NCBI GenBank assembly: GCA_946619805.1
Contig: CAMOMM010000044.1
Location: 1 to 7,444, forward strand
Length of the DNA: 7,444 bases
Direction: 5' to 3'
From: an uncultured Bacillota bacterium
GTDB taxonomy: Bacteria; Bacillota_I; Bacilli_A; Erysipelotrichales; Erysipelotrichaceae
This document shows, piece after piece, positions 1 to 5,748 of this stretch. Numbering within the stretch: position 1 is the stretch's first letter; each line of letters starts with the position of its first letter. The notes below the pieces were generated by a model. That model ran no database searches and had not been told where the DNA came from. It worked only from the letters and a program-made list of their open reading frames with translations. Made by a program: the position numbers and the translations under genes.

Positions 1-665
1 GTCTTACCAATGCCTTAAAGGTTGGCGGCAAGACGAAGGAAGAGGTAAAGATCGTTACTTCCGGGGCCGGTGCAGCCGGTATCTCCATTGTGAAGCTGTT
101 ATTATCAGCCGGATTTAAGAATATCGTAATGACCGACCGTAAGGGGGCCATTTATGAAGGCAGAGAAGGGCTGAACTGGATCAAGGAAGAAATGGCTCAG
201 ATAACCAATCTGAATAAGGAAGCCGGACCTCTGAAAGAAGTCATAAAGGGTGCCGATGTCTTTATCGGTGTCTCTGCTCCGGGAACCATCAACGGGGAAA
301 TGGTTAAGACCATGAACCGTGATCCGATCATTTTCGCCTGTGCCAACCCAATGCCTGAAATTTCATATGAAGAGGCTAAGGAAGCCGGCGCTAAGGTCGT
401 AGCGACTGGACGCAGTGACTATCCTAACCAGGTCAATAACGTTCTGGCCTTCCCGGGTGTCTTCCGCGGTACTTTTGACTGCCGTGCCAGTGATATTAAC
501 GAGGAAATGAAAATGGCTGCTGCCAGAGCCCTTTCTTCACTGGTAAGCGATGAGGAGCTTAATGAGGACTACATCCTGCCAAAGGCCTTTGATCCAAGAG
601 TCGGTAAGACTGTGGCAGCTGCGGTTGCTGAAGCTGCCCGTAAAAGCGGGGTTGCCCGTATCTGA
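1..665 (+). CDS. Malic enzyme (malate dehydrogenase, oxaloacetate-decarboxylating), 3' part
   Basis: Malic enzyme oxidatively decarboxylates malate to pyruvate and CO2 with NAD(P)+ in the cytoplasm. The gene is cut by the left edge: the frame is open from base 3 and gives 220 residues, with no start codon needed. The fragment holds most of the C-terminal NAD(P)-binding domain. The Rossmann glycine motif SGAGAAG lies at fragment residues 20-26, an acidic residue follows in MTDRKGAIYEGR, and then come the family signatures VFIGVSAPG, ACANPMPEI and GRSDYPNQVNN. The N-terminal domain with the catalytic Tyr is outside the window. Bacterial short-form malic enzymes are roughly 390 residues, so a bit over half is present. 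The gene ends in TGA followed at once by an in-frame TAA, then a terminator, so it is the last gene of its transcript. NAD versus NADP preference cannot be settled from this fragment, so no symbol is given. The family call is secure. Confidence 0.95.
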   Translation, partial: LTNALKVGGKTKEEVKIVTSGAGAAGISIVKLLLSAGFKNIVMTDRKGAIYEGREGLNWIKEEMAQITNLNKEAGPLKEVIKGADVFIGVSAPGTINGEMVKTMNRDPIIFACANPMPEISYEEAKEAGAKVVATGRSDYPNQVNNVLAFPGVFRGTFDCRASDINEEMKMAAARALSSLVSDEELNEDYILPKAFDPRVGKTVAAAVAEAARKSGVARI

Positions 666-675
666 TAAACTACAG

Positions 676-702
676 AAGCTGTCTTATGACAGCTTTTTCT
701 TT
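676..702 (+). terminator. Rho-independent terminator of the malic enzyme gene
   Basis: A perfect 8-bp stem (AAGCTGTC / GACAGCTT) with a TTAT loop is followed by a T-rich run (TTTTTCTTT). It starts about 10 bp after the stop codon and separates the malic enzyme from the regulator downstream. Confidence 0.93.
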
Positions 703-730
703 CCCCACGGACTGTAGGGATACTTTTGGG

Positions 731-768
731 GTCTGTTGTTCTATAATGAAAACGAAAGGAAAACAGAC
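731..768 (+). promoter_or_regulatory. Inverted repeat around the regulator promoter (possible operator)
   Basis: GTCTGTT (731-737) and its exact reverse complement AACAGAC (762-768) flank the -10 box with 24 bp between the arms. The left arm lies upstream of the expected transcription start, so the pair would act as DNA rather than as an RNA hairpin. Autoregulation by the adjacent HTH protein is plausible, but arms of 7 bp can arise by chance. Confidence 0.3.
742..747 (+). promoter_or_regulatory. Putative -10 box of the XRE regulator gene
   Basis: A perfect TATAAT lies 24 bp upstream of the ATG at 772. No good -35 box is present at 16-18 bp spacing, so the promoter may depend on an activator or be weak. 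The ten bases CTATAATGAA (741-750) recur exactly at the next gene's promoter (1655-1664). Confidence 0.65.
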
Positions 769-771
769 GCC

Positions 772-1527
772 ATGGATAATAACAGAATAGGCAGATTCCT
801 GTCTGAACTCCGTAAGGAACATAAAATGACCCAACAGGAACTGGCAGACAAGCTTAATGTCACTGACAGAGCTGTGGGCAACTGGGAAAACGGACGCCGC
901 ATGCCTGACTACAGTGTGTTATTGGAACTGTGCCGGCGGTTGGATGTTTCAGTTAATGAACTGCTGGCCGGGGAACGTATTACACCTGAAAAAAAGGAAG
1001 AAAAGTTTGAAGAAAACATCCGTGAGATCATAACGGTGAACCGCAACGAAAAGAAAAAACACCGTCTGATAGTAGGTGTTATGAGTGTGATAATACTGGT
1101 AATGTTCATCCTGACTGTAAGATTTGCGCTTATCAGAAACAGCATTATCATGGATCCGGATCTTAAATATGAAAGAAGGTTTTCCGAAAAAACACGTTAC
1201 TTCCAATATGAACAGCTGGAAAAGATCAGCTTTGATTATGAAATGGGAGTAAATAAATACGGTACTGTAGTATTCAGATATCCCGATAAGGCATTGGAAA
1301 GACTCAAGGCGGACTGCAGTGAGGGAATTGAGGCTGTCAGAAAGGCATTTGATCTACCAGAACTGACAAACCGCAGTTTCAGGCTTTACAAAACCTATGG
1401 CTGGCAGCTGGTTGATGCCGATGCAGAAGCACCGCCGCAGCTGCTTGAACAGGGCAGACTGATTTCCAGGGTCCTGGACATATACGAAAACTCCTTTTAT
1501 GATAACTTCCGGCTGCGTAACAGCTAA
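772..1527 (+). CDS. Membrane-anchored XRE-family helix-turn-helix regulator
   Basis: This is a likely DNA-binding transcription regulator tethered to the cytoplasmic membrane; its target genes and signal are unknown. The 251-residue protein opens with a Cro/C1-type HTH domain (residues about 6-63), seen in LRKEHKMTQQELADKLNV and in VGNWENGRRMPDYSVLLELC, typical of HTH_3. A charged linker (about 70-98, rich in Lys and Glu) leads to one hydrophobic segment (about 99-121) preceded by KKKHR. By the positive-inside rule this puts the HTH in the cytoplasm and the roughly 130-residue C-terminal part outside. That outer part matches no family I recognise; it is rich in aromatic and charged residues. 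The ATG at 772 was chosen because it has AAAGGA 10-11 bp upstream. A longer in-frame TTG start at 736 lies upstream of the TATAAT and would give an implausible N-terminus. The gene appears to be a single-gene unit with its own terminator. Confidence 0.85.
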   Translation: MDNNRIGRFLSELRKEHKMTQQELADKLNVTDRAVGNWENGRRMPDYSVLLELCRRLDVSVNELLAGERITPEKKEEKFEENIREIITVNRNEKKKHRLIVGVMSVIILVMFILTVRFALIRNSIIMDPDLKYERRFSEKTRYFQYEQLEKISFDYEMGVNKYGTVVFRYPDKALERLKADCSEGIEAVRKAFDLPELTNRSFRLYKTYGWQLVDADAEAPPQLLEQGRLISRVLDIYENSFYDNFRLRNS

Positions 1528-1538
1528 AAAAACACCAG

Positions 1539-1570
1539 AAACTGTCGTTAGAAATAATGCGACAGTTTTT
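1539..1570 (+). terminator. Rho-independent terminator of the XRE regulator gene
   Basis: A 9-bp stem (AAACTGTCG / CGACAGTTT) encloses a 12-base loop that can pair further (TTA with TAA around GAAA), followed by a T-run. It lies 11 bp after the TAA stop. Confidence 0.9.
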
Positions 1571-1595
1571 ATATTCGCAAAAGAAACAGGAAAGA

Positions 1596-1609
1596 AAAAC
1601 AGCTGTTTT
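1596..1609. promoter_or_regulatory. 14-bp perfect palindrome upstream of the 277-aa protein gene (possible operator)
   Basis: AAAACAGCTGTTTT is a perfect palindrome with no T-run after it, so it is not a terminator. It sits about 24 bp upstream of the -35 box. Its flanks (GAAAAACAG...CTGTTTTC) resemble the second inverted repeat inside the promoter, with the two centres 40 bp apart. A regulator-binding role is inferred. Confidence 0.35.
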
Positions 1610-1632
1610 CAGATCAAACACCGGCCGGAGTG

Positions 1633-1661
1633 TTGAAAACAACAGTTTTCTGTCCTATAAT
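1633..1661 (+). promoter_or_regulatory. Sigma-70-type promoter of the 277-aa protein gene
   Basis: TTGAAA (1633-1638) and TATAAT (1656-1661) are separated by exactly 17 bp, the best promoter in the window. The expected transcription start is near 1668. The inverted repeat GAAAAC-AACA-GTTTTC (1635-1650) covers most of the -35 box and spacer, where a bound repressor would block polymerase. Confidence 0.85.
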
Positions 1662-1679
1662 GAAGTTTACTGTAAAAAT

Positions 1680-1693
1680 GGAGGTATAGGGGG
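1680..1693 (+). promoter_or_regulatory. Double Shine-Dalgarno-like tract before the 277-aa protein gene
   Basis: GGAGG (1680-1684) is the better match to the anti-SD sequence but ends 16 bp before the ATG at 1701. AGGGGG (1688-1693) has the usual 7-bp spacing. An ATG at 1678 is out of frame. The start at 1701 is therefore favoured through the second, weaker tract. Confidence 0.5.
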
Positions 1694-1700
1694 TACGTAA

Positions 1701-2534
1701 ATGGCTATATACGAAATTTTACAAGACAAGGCCAACCAAAATGTTTCTTTTAAGGGATTTTTTAACGGTTCCCTGGATAATTACATTAACAGCAGCTTTA
1801 ATAAGCATGAGGAATTCAATACTTTATTTGAAGAACTGTTAAGCATTGAACCTGATCTTCAGGTCTGTGCACAGTTACCTGTCAGAATCAGCGTCAAGGC
1901 TATTTCCAATCAGATCATCCGTTATAAGGATGCCTTCAAGCTGCCCGAGGATGCAATCGTTGTTCCACTGATCCTTTACTGGCATCAGGGAGAACAGGAC
2001 AAGGCCGTCATGTTTGCCACAACCGACTACATTGAGGCCAAGGGATTGTACTACTGTCTGACTGAACCTGATCTGGAATTCGGTCAGTGCCGTAATGAGA
2101 TCCTTACCATGTGCCTGAAGGAAGAGTACACTGCTGACATCAGAAATGCTTTCGAAAACCTGCACTCAGGAAAGAAGGCAGCCGGTGCCATCCAGCGTTC
2201 CTTAGACCGCAGATACATCAACAATGTTGATGAAATGAAGGAAAAGGCTGTGGCCCTGGCCAAGGAGATCTTTGACAAGGCCAGTGAAGAACTGCTGGAC
2301 ATGGAAGAAAGAGGACCGCTGATCAATGAAACGATAGCCCGCATATTCCTGATCAAGAAGGCACTGTATGTACAGTACATGATGTCCAAGGATCTGCTGG
2401 CTAACCGTCATGAAGGCGACGTCAAGAAACAGAGACAGTTTGCCAAGGCCTACAGCGATGAAGTACCTATCGTATCACTGTCATCACTGTGGCGCATGAC
2501 CAGAGAAAGTAAAGAACAGGAAGAATCACTGTAA
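1701..2534 (+). CDS. Conserved-looking protein of unknown function, 277 aa, next to the MORN-AAA+ gene
   Basis: I do not recognise a family. The protein is soluble, with no signal peptide or membrane segment. The N-terminal part (about 1-80) is mixed and polar. A short hydrophobic core (about 84-95, AIVVPLILYWH) leads into a probable alpha/beta section with four cysteines in residues 56-138. The C-terminal part (about 140-270) reads as long charged helices (for example VALAKEIFDKASEELLDMEE and INETIARIFLIKKALYVQYM), as in a helical binding or scaffolding domain. No nuclease, ATPase, protease or nucleotidyltransferase motif is visible. It has its own strong promoter and terminator, so it is probably expressed alone. 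Its position immediately before the MORN-AAA+ gene, in the same orientation, makes it a candidate partner or substrate of that ATPase, by inference only. Codon use resembles its neighbours. A real gene is almost certain; its role is not known. Confidence 0.8.
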   Translation: MAIYEILQDKANQNVSFKGFFNGSLDNYINSSFNKHEEFNTLFEELLSIEPDLQVCAQLPVRISVKAISNQIIRYKDAFKLPEDAIVVPLILYWHQGEQDKAVMFATTDYIEAKGLYYCLTEPDLEFGQCRNEILTMCLKEEYTADIRNAFENLHSGKKAAGAIQRSLDRRYINNVDEMKEKAVALAKEIFDKASEELLDMEERGPLINETIARIFLIKKALYVQYMMSKDLLANRHEGDVKKQRQFAKAYSDEVPIVSLSSLWRMTRESKEQEESL

Positions 2535-2554
2535 AATACAGTGATTTTTTCTTT
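2524..2554 (+). terminator. Rho-independent terminator overlapping the end of the 277-aa protein gene
   Basis: A perfect 10-bp stem (AATCACTGTA / TACAGTGATT) with an AAA loop is followed by TTTTTT-CTTT. The left arm includes the last codons and the TAA stop (2532-2534), so a ribosome finishing translation would cover half of the stem. Confidence 0.92.
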
Positions 2555-2569
2555 GGGTTACCGATATCA

Positions 2570-2578
2570 TGTTAAAAT
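2570..2578 (+). promoter_or_regulatory. Extended -10 promoter of the MORN-AAA+ gene
   Basis: TG-T-TAAAAT (TG at 2570-2571, -10 at 2573-2578) matches the extended -10 form, which can work without a -35 box; none of quality is seen. It falls between the preceding terminator and the ATG at 2607, as expected for a separate unit. Confidence 0.6.
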
Positions 2579-2606
2579 AATCTTGAGATCAGTTGAGGTT
2601 GTGCCT

Positions 2607-5087
2607 ATGAAAAAGGAAATCAGATACAATAACGGAACATACTATAACGGTGAAGTTAACCGGCAGGGAAATCCTGACGGATATGGCTACATTTCTTTTC
2701 CCGGCGGTGACACTTATACCGGTGAATTTGTCAATAATACTCTGACCGGCAAGGGAGAGTACAGATACAGTAACGGCAACGTCTACAAGGGAGACATGAG
2801 GAATGCCAGACGTCATGGCAAAGGAGTCATGAAATGGTCAGACGGTACCTGGTATCAAGGGGAATTTCAGAATGATTACATTGAAGGCTATGGAACCATG
2901 CATTTCAATGACGGTATTGTCTTTGAAGGAACAATGTCACAGAAGGATGACAGGGAAAACGGAACCTATACCTATCCGGATGGAAGAACAGTTTCCGGGT
3001 CATTTGCCAATGGTGAAAGAAACGGATACATGGTTCTGACCTGGCCGACAGGGGATTCCTGTGAAGGGTACTGGTATGACGGTGTATTCAGCGGAACAGG
3101 AAAGATCATTTATTCGGATGGATTTGTATATGAAGGACCATTTGATCCGCTTAATGGCTATAACCGTGAAGGAAACGGTGTTCTGAAGGATCCTGAGGGG
3201 ACCCGCTATGAAGGTCCATTCAAAGATCATTTAAAGGAAGGTGTCTTTACGATCACCTATCTTGACGGTGTGGTTGAGATCCGGGAATTCCATAAGAATG
3301 AGAAGATAAAGGTCATTTCCCGCAAGGATGCCTATGGCAATGAAGTAAGGGATAACGATACCTATCAGCAGCTTAAGGAAAGCATTTCTCAGGAAGAGAT
3401 CAAGGTTGATCCTGAGAAATTCCTCACTGTCAATAATGAAGAAGATGAAGGTTACGCTGATGAGTTAAAGCCGTATTTCAAGGGACTTATCGGCATGGAC
3501 AGTGTCAAGCAGCAGCTTGACAGGGTATACAAGAGGTTCAAAATCGATGCCATGAGACGGAAACTGCTGTCGATGGATTCAGGAAAGCAGGGTTATTATT
3601 TCATTGTGACCGGTAATCCGGGAACAGGAAAGACGACTGTTGCCCGTATCATCGGGATGATGCTGCATGATGTCGGCATTCTGCCGAATGATACCTTTGT
3701 GGAAGTGGACCGTTCCGGCCTGGTCGGCGAGTATATCGGCCAGACGGAAAAGAAGACGGCTTCAGTAATAGAATCAGCCCGCGGCGGAACTCTGTTCATT
3801 GATGAAGCCTACGCCTTATACCGTAAGGAATCAGCCAATGACTTCGGCAAGGAAGCCATTGATACTCTGTTAAAGGACATGGAAGACCATCGCGGTGAAT
3901 ACTGTGTCATCATGGCCGGCTACAGTGATCAGATGAACGATATGATCAGAAATGCCAACCCTGGTCTGGCTTCCCGTTTTGACCATAAGATCAGCATTCC
4001 TGACTACAGTGAAGATGAACTGGTGGATATCCTGGTTTCCATGGCACTGAAGAAGAATTTCTTTATCCGCAAGGATGCCCGTAATGTCATTGTTTCCAAG
4101 ATTGAAAAGGAAAAGATCGATGACACCTTTGACAATGCCCGCTATGCCAGAAGACTGCTGGATGAAGCAGTTGAAAGACAGGCCTTAAGACTGGCTAAGA
4201 ACTTTGACGGTGTAGATGTAAATGAACTGCAGATCCTGGAAGCTGAAGACTTCGGCAAACTGGAGACTGCCGGTTCCGATCTGGATAAGTGTCTGCAGCA
4301 GCTCAACAGCCTGATCGGACTGTCAAAGGTTAAAAAAGAGATCAGCAACATTACCGCCGGGGTAAGAATTCAGACGGAAAGCCGTAAAAGAGGACTGGCC
4401 ATTGCCGGAGACATTCAGCCGGTCAACATGGTATTTACCGGCAATCCGGGAACAGGCAAGACCACGGTAGCCAGACTGGTAGGAAAAATCTATTATCATC
4501 TCGGTTTACTGAAGAGACCGGATGTCTTTGTGGAATGCACCAGAGCTGATCTGGTTGGACGCTATCAGGGAGAGACTGCTCTGAAGGTCAAGGAAGTTGT
4601 AAGAAATGCCTTGGGCGGGGTGCTGTTTATTGATGAGGCCTATTCGCTGGTAATGAATGAGAATGATTCCTTCGGACTGGAAGCGGTGAATACTCTGGTT
4701 TCTGAAATGGAAAACAACCGTGATAAGCTGGCAGTGATACTGGCTGGCTATACGGAGGACATGCAGAAATTCCTGGACAGTAATCCGGGGTTGAGAAGCA
4801 GACTGTCCCGTGTCATTGAATTTGAAGACTATACTGTCGAACAGATGGTAAAGATCTTCCAGCGGGATATGAAGAAAAGAGGATATAATCTGGCGGCAAG
4901 TGAAGAAAAACTCACCGCTCTGATCAGTCAGAAAGCCCATGCGAAGGATTTCGGCAATGCCAGAGGAGTGAGAAATCTGTGTGACCGGGTGATAAACCGT
5001 CATAACACTCTGCTGTTTGACAGGGATGTGTCAGAGCTTACCAATGAAGTCATAACCACTGTCACTGACAGTGATCTGGAGATATGA
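2607..5087 (+). CDS. MORN-repeat protein with two CbxX/CfqX-type AAA+ ATPase modules
   Basis: This is a probable ATP-driven remodelling machine with an N-terminal binding domain; substrate and location are unknown. The 826-residue protein starts with MORN repeats, about nine good copies and a decayed tenth, at residues about 7-228 with a regular 23-residue period (for example SDGTWYQGEF, PEGTRYEGPF). A charged linker (about 230-288) follows. AAA+ module 1 (about 291-550) has Walker A GNPGTGKTT at 336-344, pore-loop Tyr376 in GEYIGQT, Walker B with D399-E400, and arginine finger R457 in NPGLASRF. AAA+ module 2 (about 573-826) has Walker A at 612-620, Tyr653 in GRYQGET, D676-E677 and R732 in NPGLRSRL. 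Both modules thus look able to bind and hydrolyse ATP. They belong to the CbbX/SpoVK/EccA group, which often remodels protein complexes as hexamers. ATG 2607 was chosen because GAGG lies 8 bp upstream; a longer GTG frame from 2541 would start within the previous terminator. There is no signal peptide. Confidence 0.93.
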   Translation: MKKEIRYNNGTYYNGEVNRQGNPDGYGYISFPGGDTYTGEFVNNTLTGKGEYRYSNGNVYKGDMRNARRHGKGVMKWSDGTWYQGEFQNDYIEGYGTMHFNDGIVFEGTMSQKDDRENGTYTYPDGRTVSGSFANGERNGYMVLTWPTGDSCEGYWYDGVFSGTGKIIYSDGFVYEGPFDPLNGYNREGNGVLKDPEGTRYEGPFKDHLKEGVFTITYLDGVVEIREFHKNEKIKVISRKDAYGNEVRDNDTYQQLKESISQEEIKVDPEKFLTVNNEEDEGYADELKPYFKGLIGMDSVKQQLDRVYKRFKIDAMRRKLLSMDSGKQGYYFIVTGNPGTGKTTVARIIGMMLHDVGILPNDTFVEVDRSGLVGEYIGQTEKKTASVIESARGGTLFIDEAYALYRKESANDFGKEAIDTLLKDMEDHRGEYCVIMAGYSDQMNDMIRNANPGLASRFDHKISIPDYSEDELVDILVSMALKKNFFIRKDARNVIVSKIEKEKIDDTFDNARYARRLLDEAVERQALRLAKNFDGVDVNELQILEAEDFGKLETAGSDLDKCLQQLNSLIGLSKVKKEISNITAGVRIQTESRKRGLAIAGDIQPVNMVFTGNPGTGKTTVARLVGKIYYHLGLLKRPDVFVECTRADLVGRYQGETALKVKEVVRNALGGVLFIDEAYSLVMNENDSFGLEAVNTLVSEMENNRDKLAVILAGYTEDMQKFLDSNPGLRSRLSRVIEFEDYTVEQMVKIFQRDMKKRGYNLAASEEKLTALISQKAHAKDFGNARGVRNLCDRVINRHNTLLFDRDVSELTNEVITTVTDSDLEI
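2625..3290 (+). repeat. MORN-repeat coding region, 23-residue (69-bp) period
   Basis: At protein level a unit of the form [PS]-[DNG]-G-x-x-Y-x-G-x-[FM] ... G-x-G recurs at residues about 9, 32, 55, 78, 101, 124, 147, 170 and 196, with a degenerate unit at 219. Spacing is exactly 23 residues from units 2 to 8; unit 8 carries a three-residue insertion. The DNA copies have diverged, so this is an old protein repeat, not a recent DNA expansion. Confidence 0.88.
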
Positions 5088-5115
5088 AAAAAGACCAGGA
5101 GTGATTCCTGATCTT
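5088..5115 (-). terminator. Terminator of the minus-strand GNAT gene
   Basis: On the minus strand AAGATCAGGA-ATCAC-TCCTGGTCTT forms a 10-bp stem with one G-U pair, followed by TTTTTT. It begins 3 bases after the acetyltransferase stop. On the plus strand the same position is an A-C mismatch and no T-run follows, so it should act mainly on minus-strand transcripts. Confidence 0.85.
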
Positions 5116-5118
5116 GAT

Positions 5119-5661
5119 CTATCTGATTGAATATCTCACGTTTGGATTCGGGAAGCTGAAGCCTATGCTGGCAAAGATGTTCTTATAATCATCCAGCTCA
5201 AAACTGTCGGAAGTGGACAGTATTTCATAGTCAACCCCATAGGCTGTCACGATATAGCCGGTTGACCTGAAGCCATTGCGCAGGTAGAAACGTTCTCTGG
5301 CCAGACGCTGTTCATAGTTGTCACTGTCCTCTACGACAGGTTCCTCATCGATCAGCAGGCTGTAGCCCGGATAGGAGTTTCTGATGTAGTCAAGGATCTG
5401 AGAACCGTAGTTTTGACCGCGTTTGGCCGGTACTACTGCCAGAAATGATACATAGGCAACTCTGTTATGAGTTATCAACAGGTAGAAGGCGATGAATTCA
5501 TCGTCATCGTAAACACTGCACAGATCGGCATTTTCCTGTCTGTTTATTTCCAGCATCAGATCAAAAGGCATTCTTTCAACAGGCGGGAAGGCTTCTTCAT
5601 ATAAATCGATTACCTGCTGCTTGTCAGCGGATTCGTTGGTGATTTTTCTTACTTTCAGCAT
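5119..5661 (-). CDS. GNAT-family N-acetyltransferase
   Basis: This is a probable cytoplasmic acetyl-CoA-dependent acetyltransferase; the acceptor is unknown. The 180-residue length is normal for a single GNAT domain. Core evidence is the beta4-helix region VAYVSFLAVVPAKRGQNYGS at residues 68-87, whose R81-x-x-N84-x-G86 segment matches the acetyl-CoA pyrophosphate loop (Q/R-x-x-G-x-G/A) except for Asn in place of the first Gly. The later RFYLRNGFRSTGY (124-136) is the usual C-terminal GNAT element. The N-terminus (LYEEAFPPVERMP) resembles GNAT proteins from Bacillota. The ATG at 5661 was chosen because AAGGA lies about 9 bases upstream; a longer frame to 5694 begins upstream of the TATAAT of this gene. 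It converges on the MORN-AAA+ gene and is divergent from the membrane protein gene, so it is not in an operon. The family is well supported; the substrate is not predictable. Confidence 0.88.
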   Translation of the reverse strand: MLKVRKITNESADKQQVIDLYEEAFPPVERMPFDLMLEINRQENADLCSVYDDDEFIAFYLLITHNRVAYVSFLAVVPAKRGQNYGSQILDYIRNSYPGYSLLIDEEPVVEDSDNYEQRLARERFYLRNGFRSTGYIVTAYGVDYEILSTSDSFELDDYKNIFASIGFSFPNPNVRYSIR

Positions 5662-5682
5662 ATTTTTCACATCCTTACAGAT

Positions 5683-5688
5683 ATTATA
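5683..5688 (-). promoter_or_regulatory. Putative -10 box of the GNAT gene
   Basis: On the minus strand this is a perfect TATAAT, 21 bp upstream of the ATG at 5661. No good -35 box is seen at 17 bp spacing; that position abuts the -10 box of the divergent plus-strand promoter. Confidence 0.65.
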
Positions 5689-5708
5689 AATCATAAAGCC
5701 TTATGAAG

Positions 5709-5717
5709 TGATATAAT
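5709..5717 (+). promoter_or_regulatory. Extended -10 promoter of the membrane protein-deacetylase pair
   Basis: TG-A-TATAAT is a perfect extended -10 element (-10 at 5712-5717). It lies 31 bp upstream of the ATG at 5749, which also has AAGGAG (5735-5740) at 8 bp spacing. No convincing -35 box is present. Confidence 0.75.
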
Positions 5718-5748
5718 AATTAGTAGTTTTTTACAAGGAGATGAGAGA

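Noticed and set aside
90..665. Malic enzyme beginning at the ATG at 90
   Set aside because: The frame is open to the left edge, and the Rossmann glycine motif lies upstream of 90, so the ATG is internal and the gene is cut by the window.
736..771. TTG start at 736 for the XRE regulator
   Set aside because: It lies upstream of the TATAAT at 742-747 and would be outside the transcript. The ATG at 772 has a ribosome site and gives a normal HTH N-terminus.
2541..2606. GTG start at 2541 for the MORN-AAA+ protein
   Set aside because: The start lies in the right arm of the preceding terminator and upstream of the extended -10 element. The added 22 residues show no domain sequence; ATG 2607 has GAGG at 8 bp.
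2535..2606. Possible riboswitch or leader RNA before the MORN-AAA+ gene
   Set aside because: After the terminator and promoter only about 20 transcribed bases remain before the ATG, too few for a structured leader.
2625..3290. The 69-bp periodicity as a DNA tandem repeat or CRISPR-like array
   Set aside because: The units are similar only at protein level, with no conserved direct repeat and spacer pattern; they encode MORN repeats.
4506..5003. Open minus-strand frame of 165 codons inside the AAA+ gene
   Set aside because: It lies wholly opposite the second AAA+ module, whose motifs are intact in the plus frame. It has no ribosome site and no recognisable protein features; it is a shadow of the real gene.
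5088..5115. Shared two-way terminator for the MORN-AAA+ gene and the acetyltransferase
   Set aside because: On the plus strand the stem carries an A-C mismatch and has no T-run after it, so support for terminating the AAA+ transcript is weak. It is kept only as a minus-strand terminator.
5662..5694. Longer N-terminus for the acetyltransferase, starting at 5694
   Set aside because: This start is upstream of the gene's own -10 box (5683-5688). The ATG at 5661 has AAGGA at suitable spacing.
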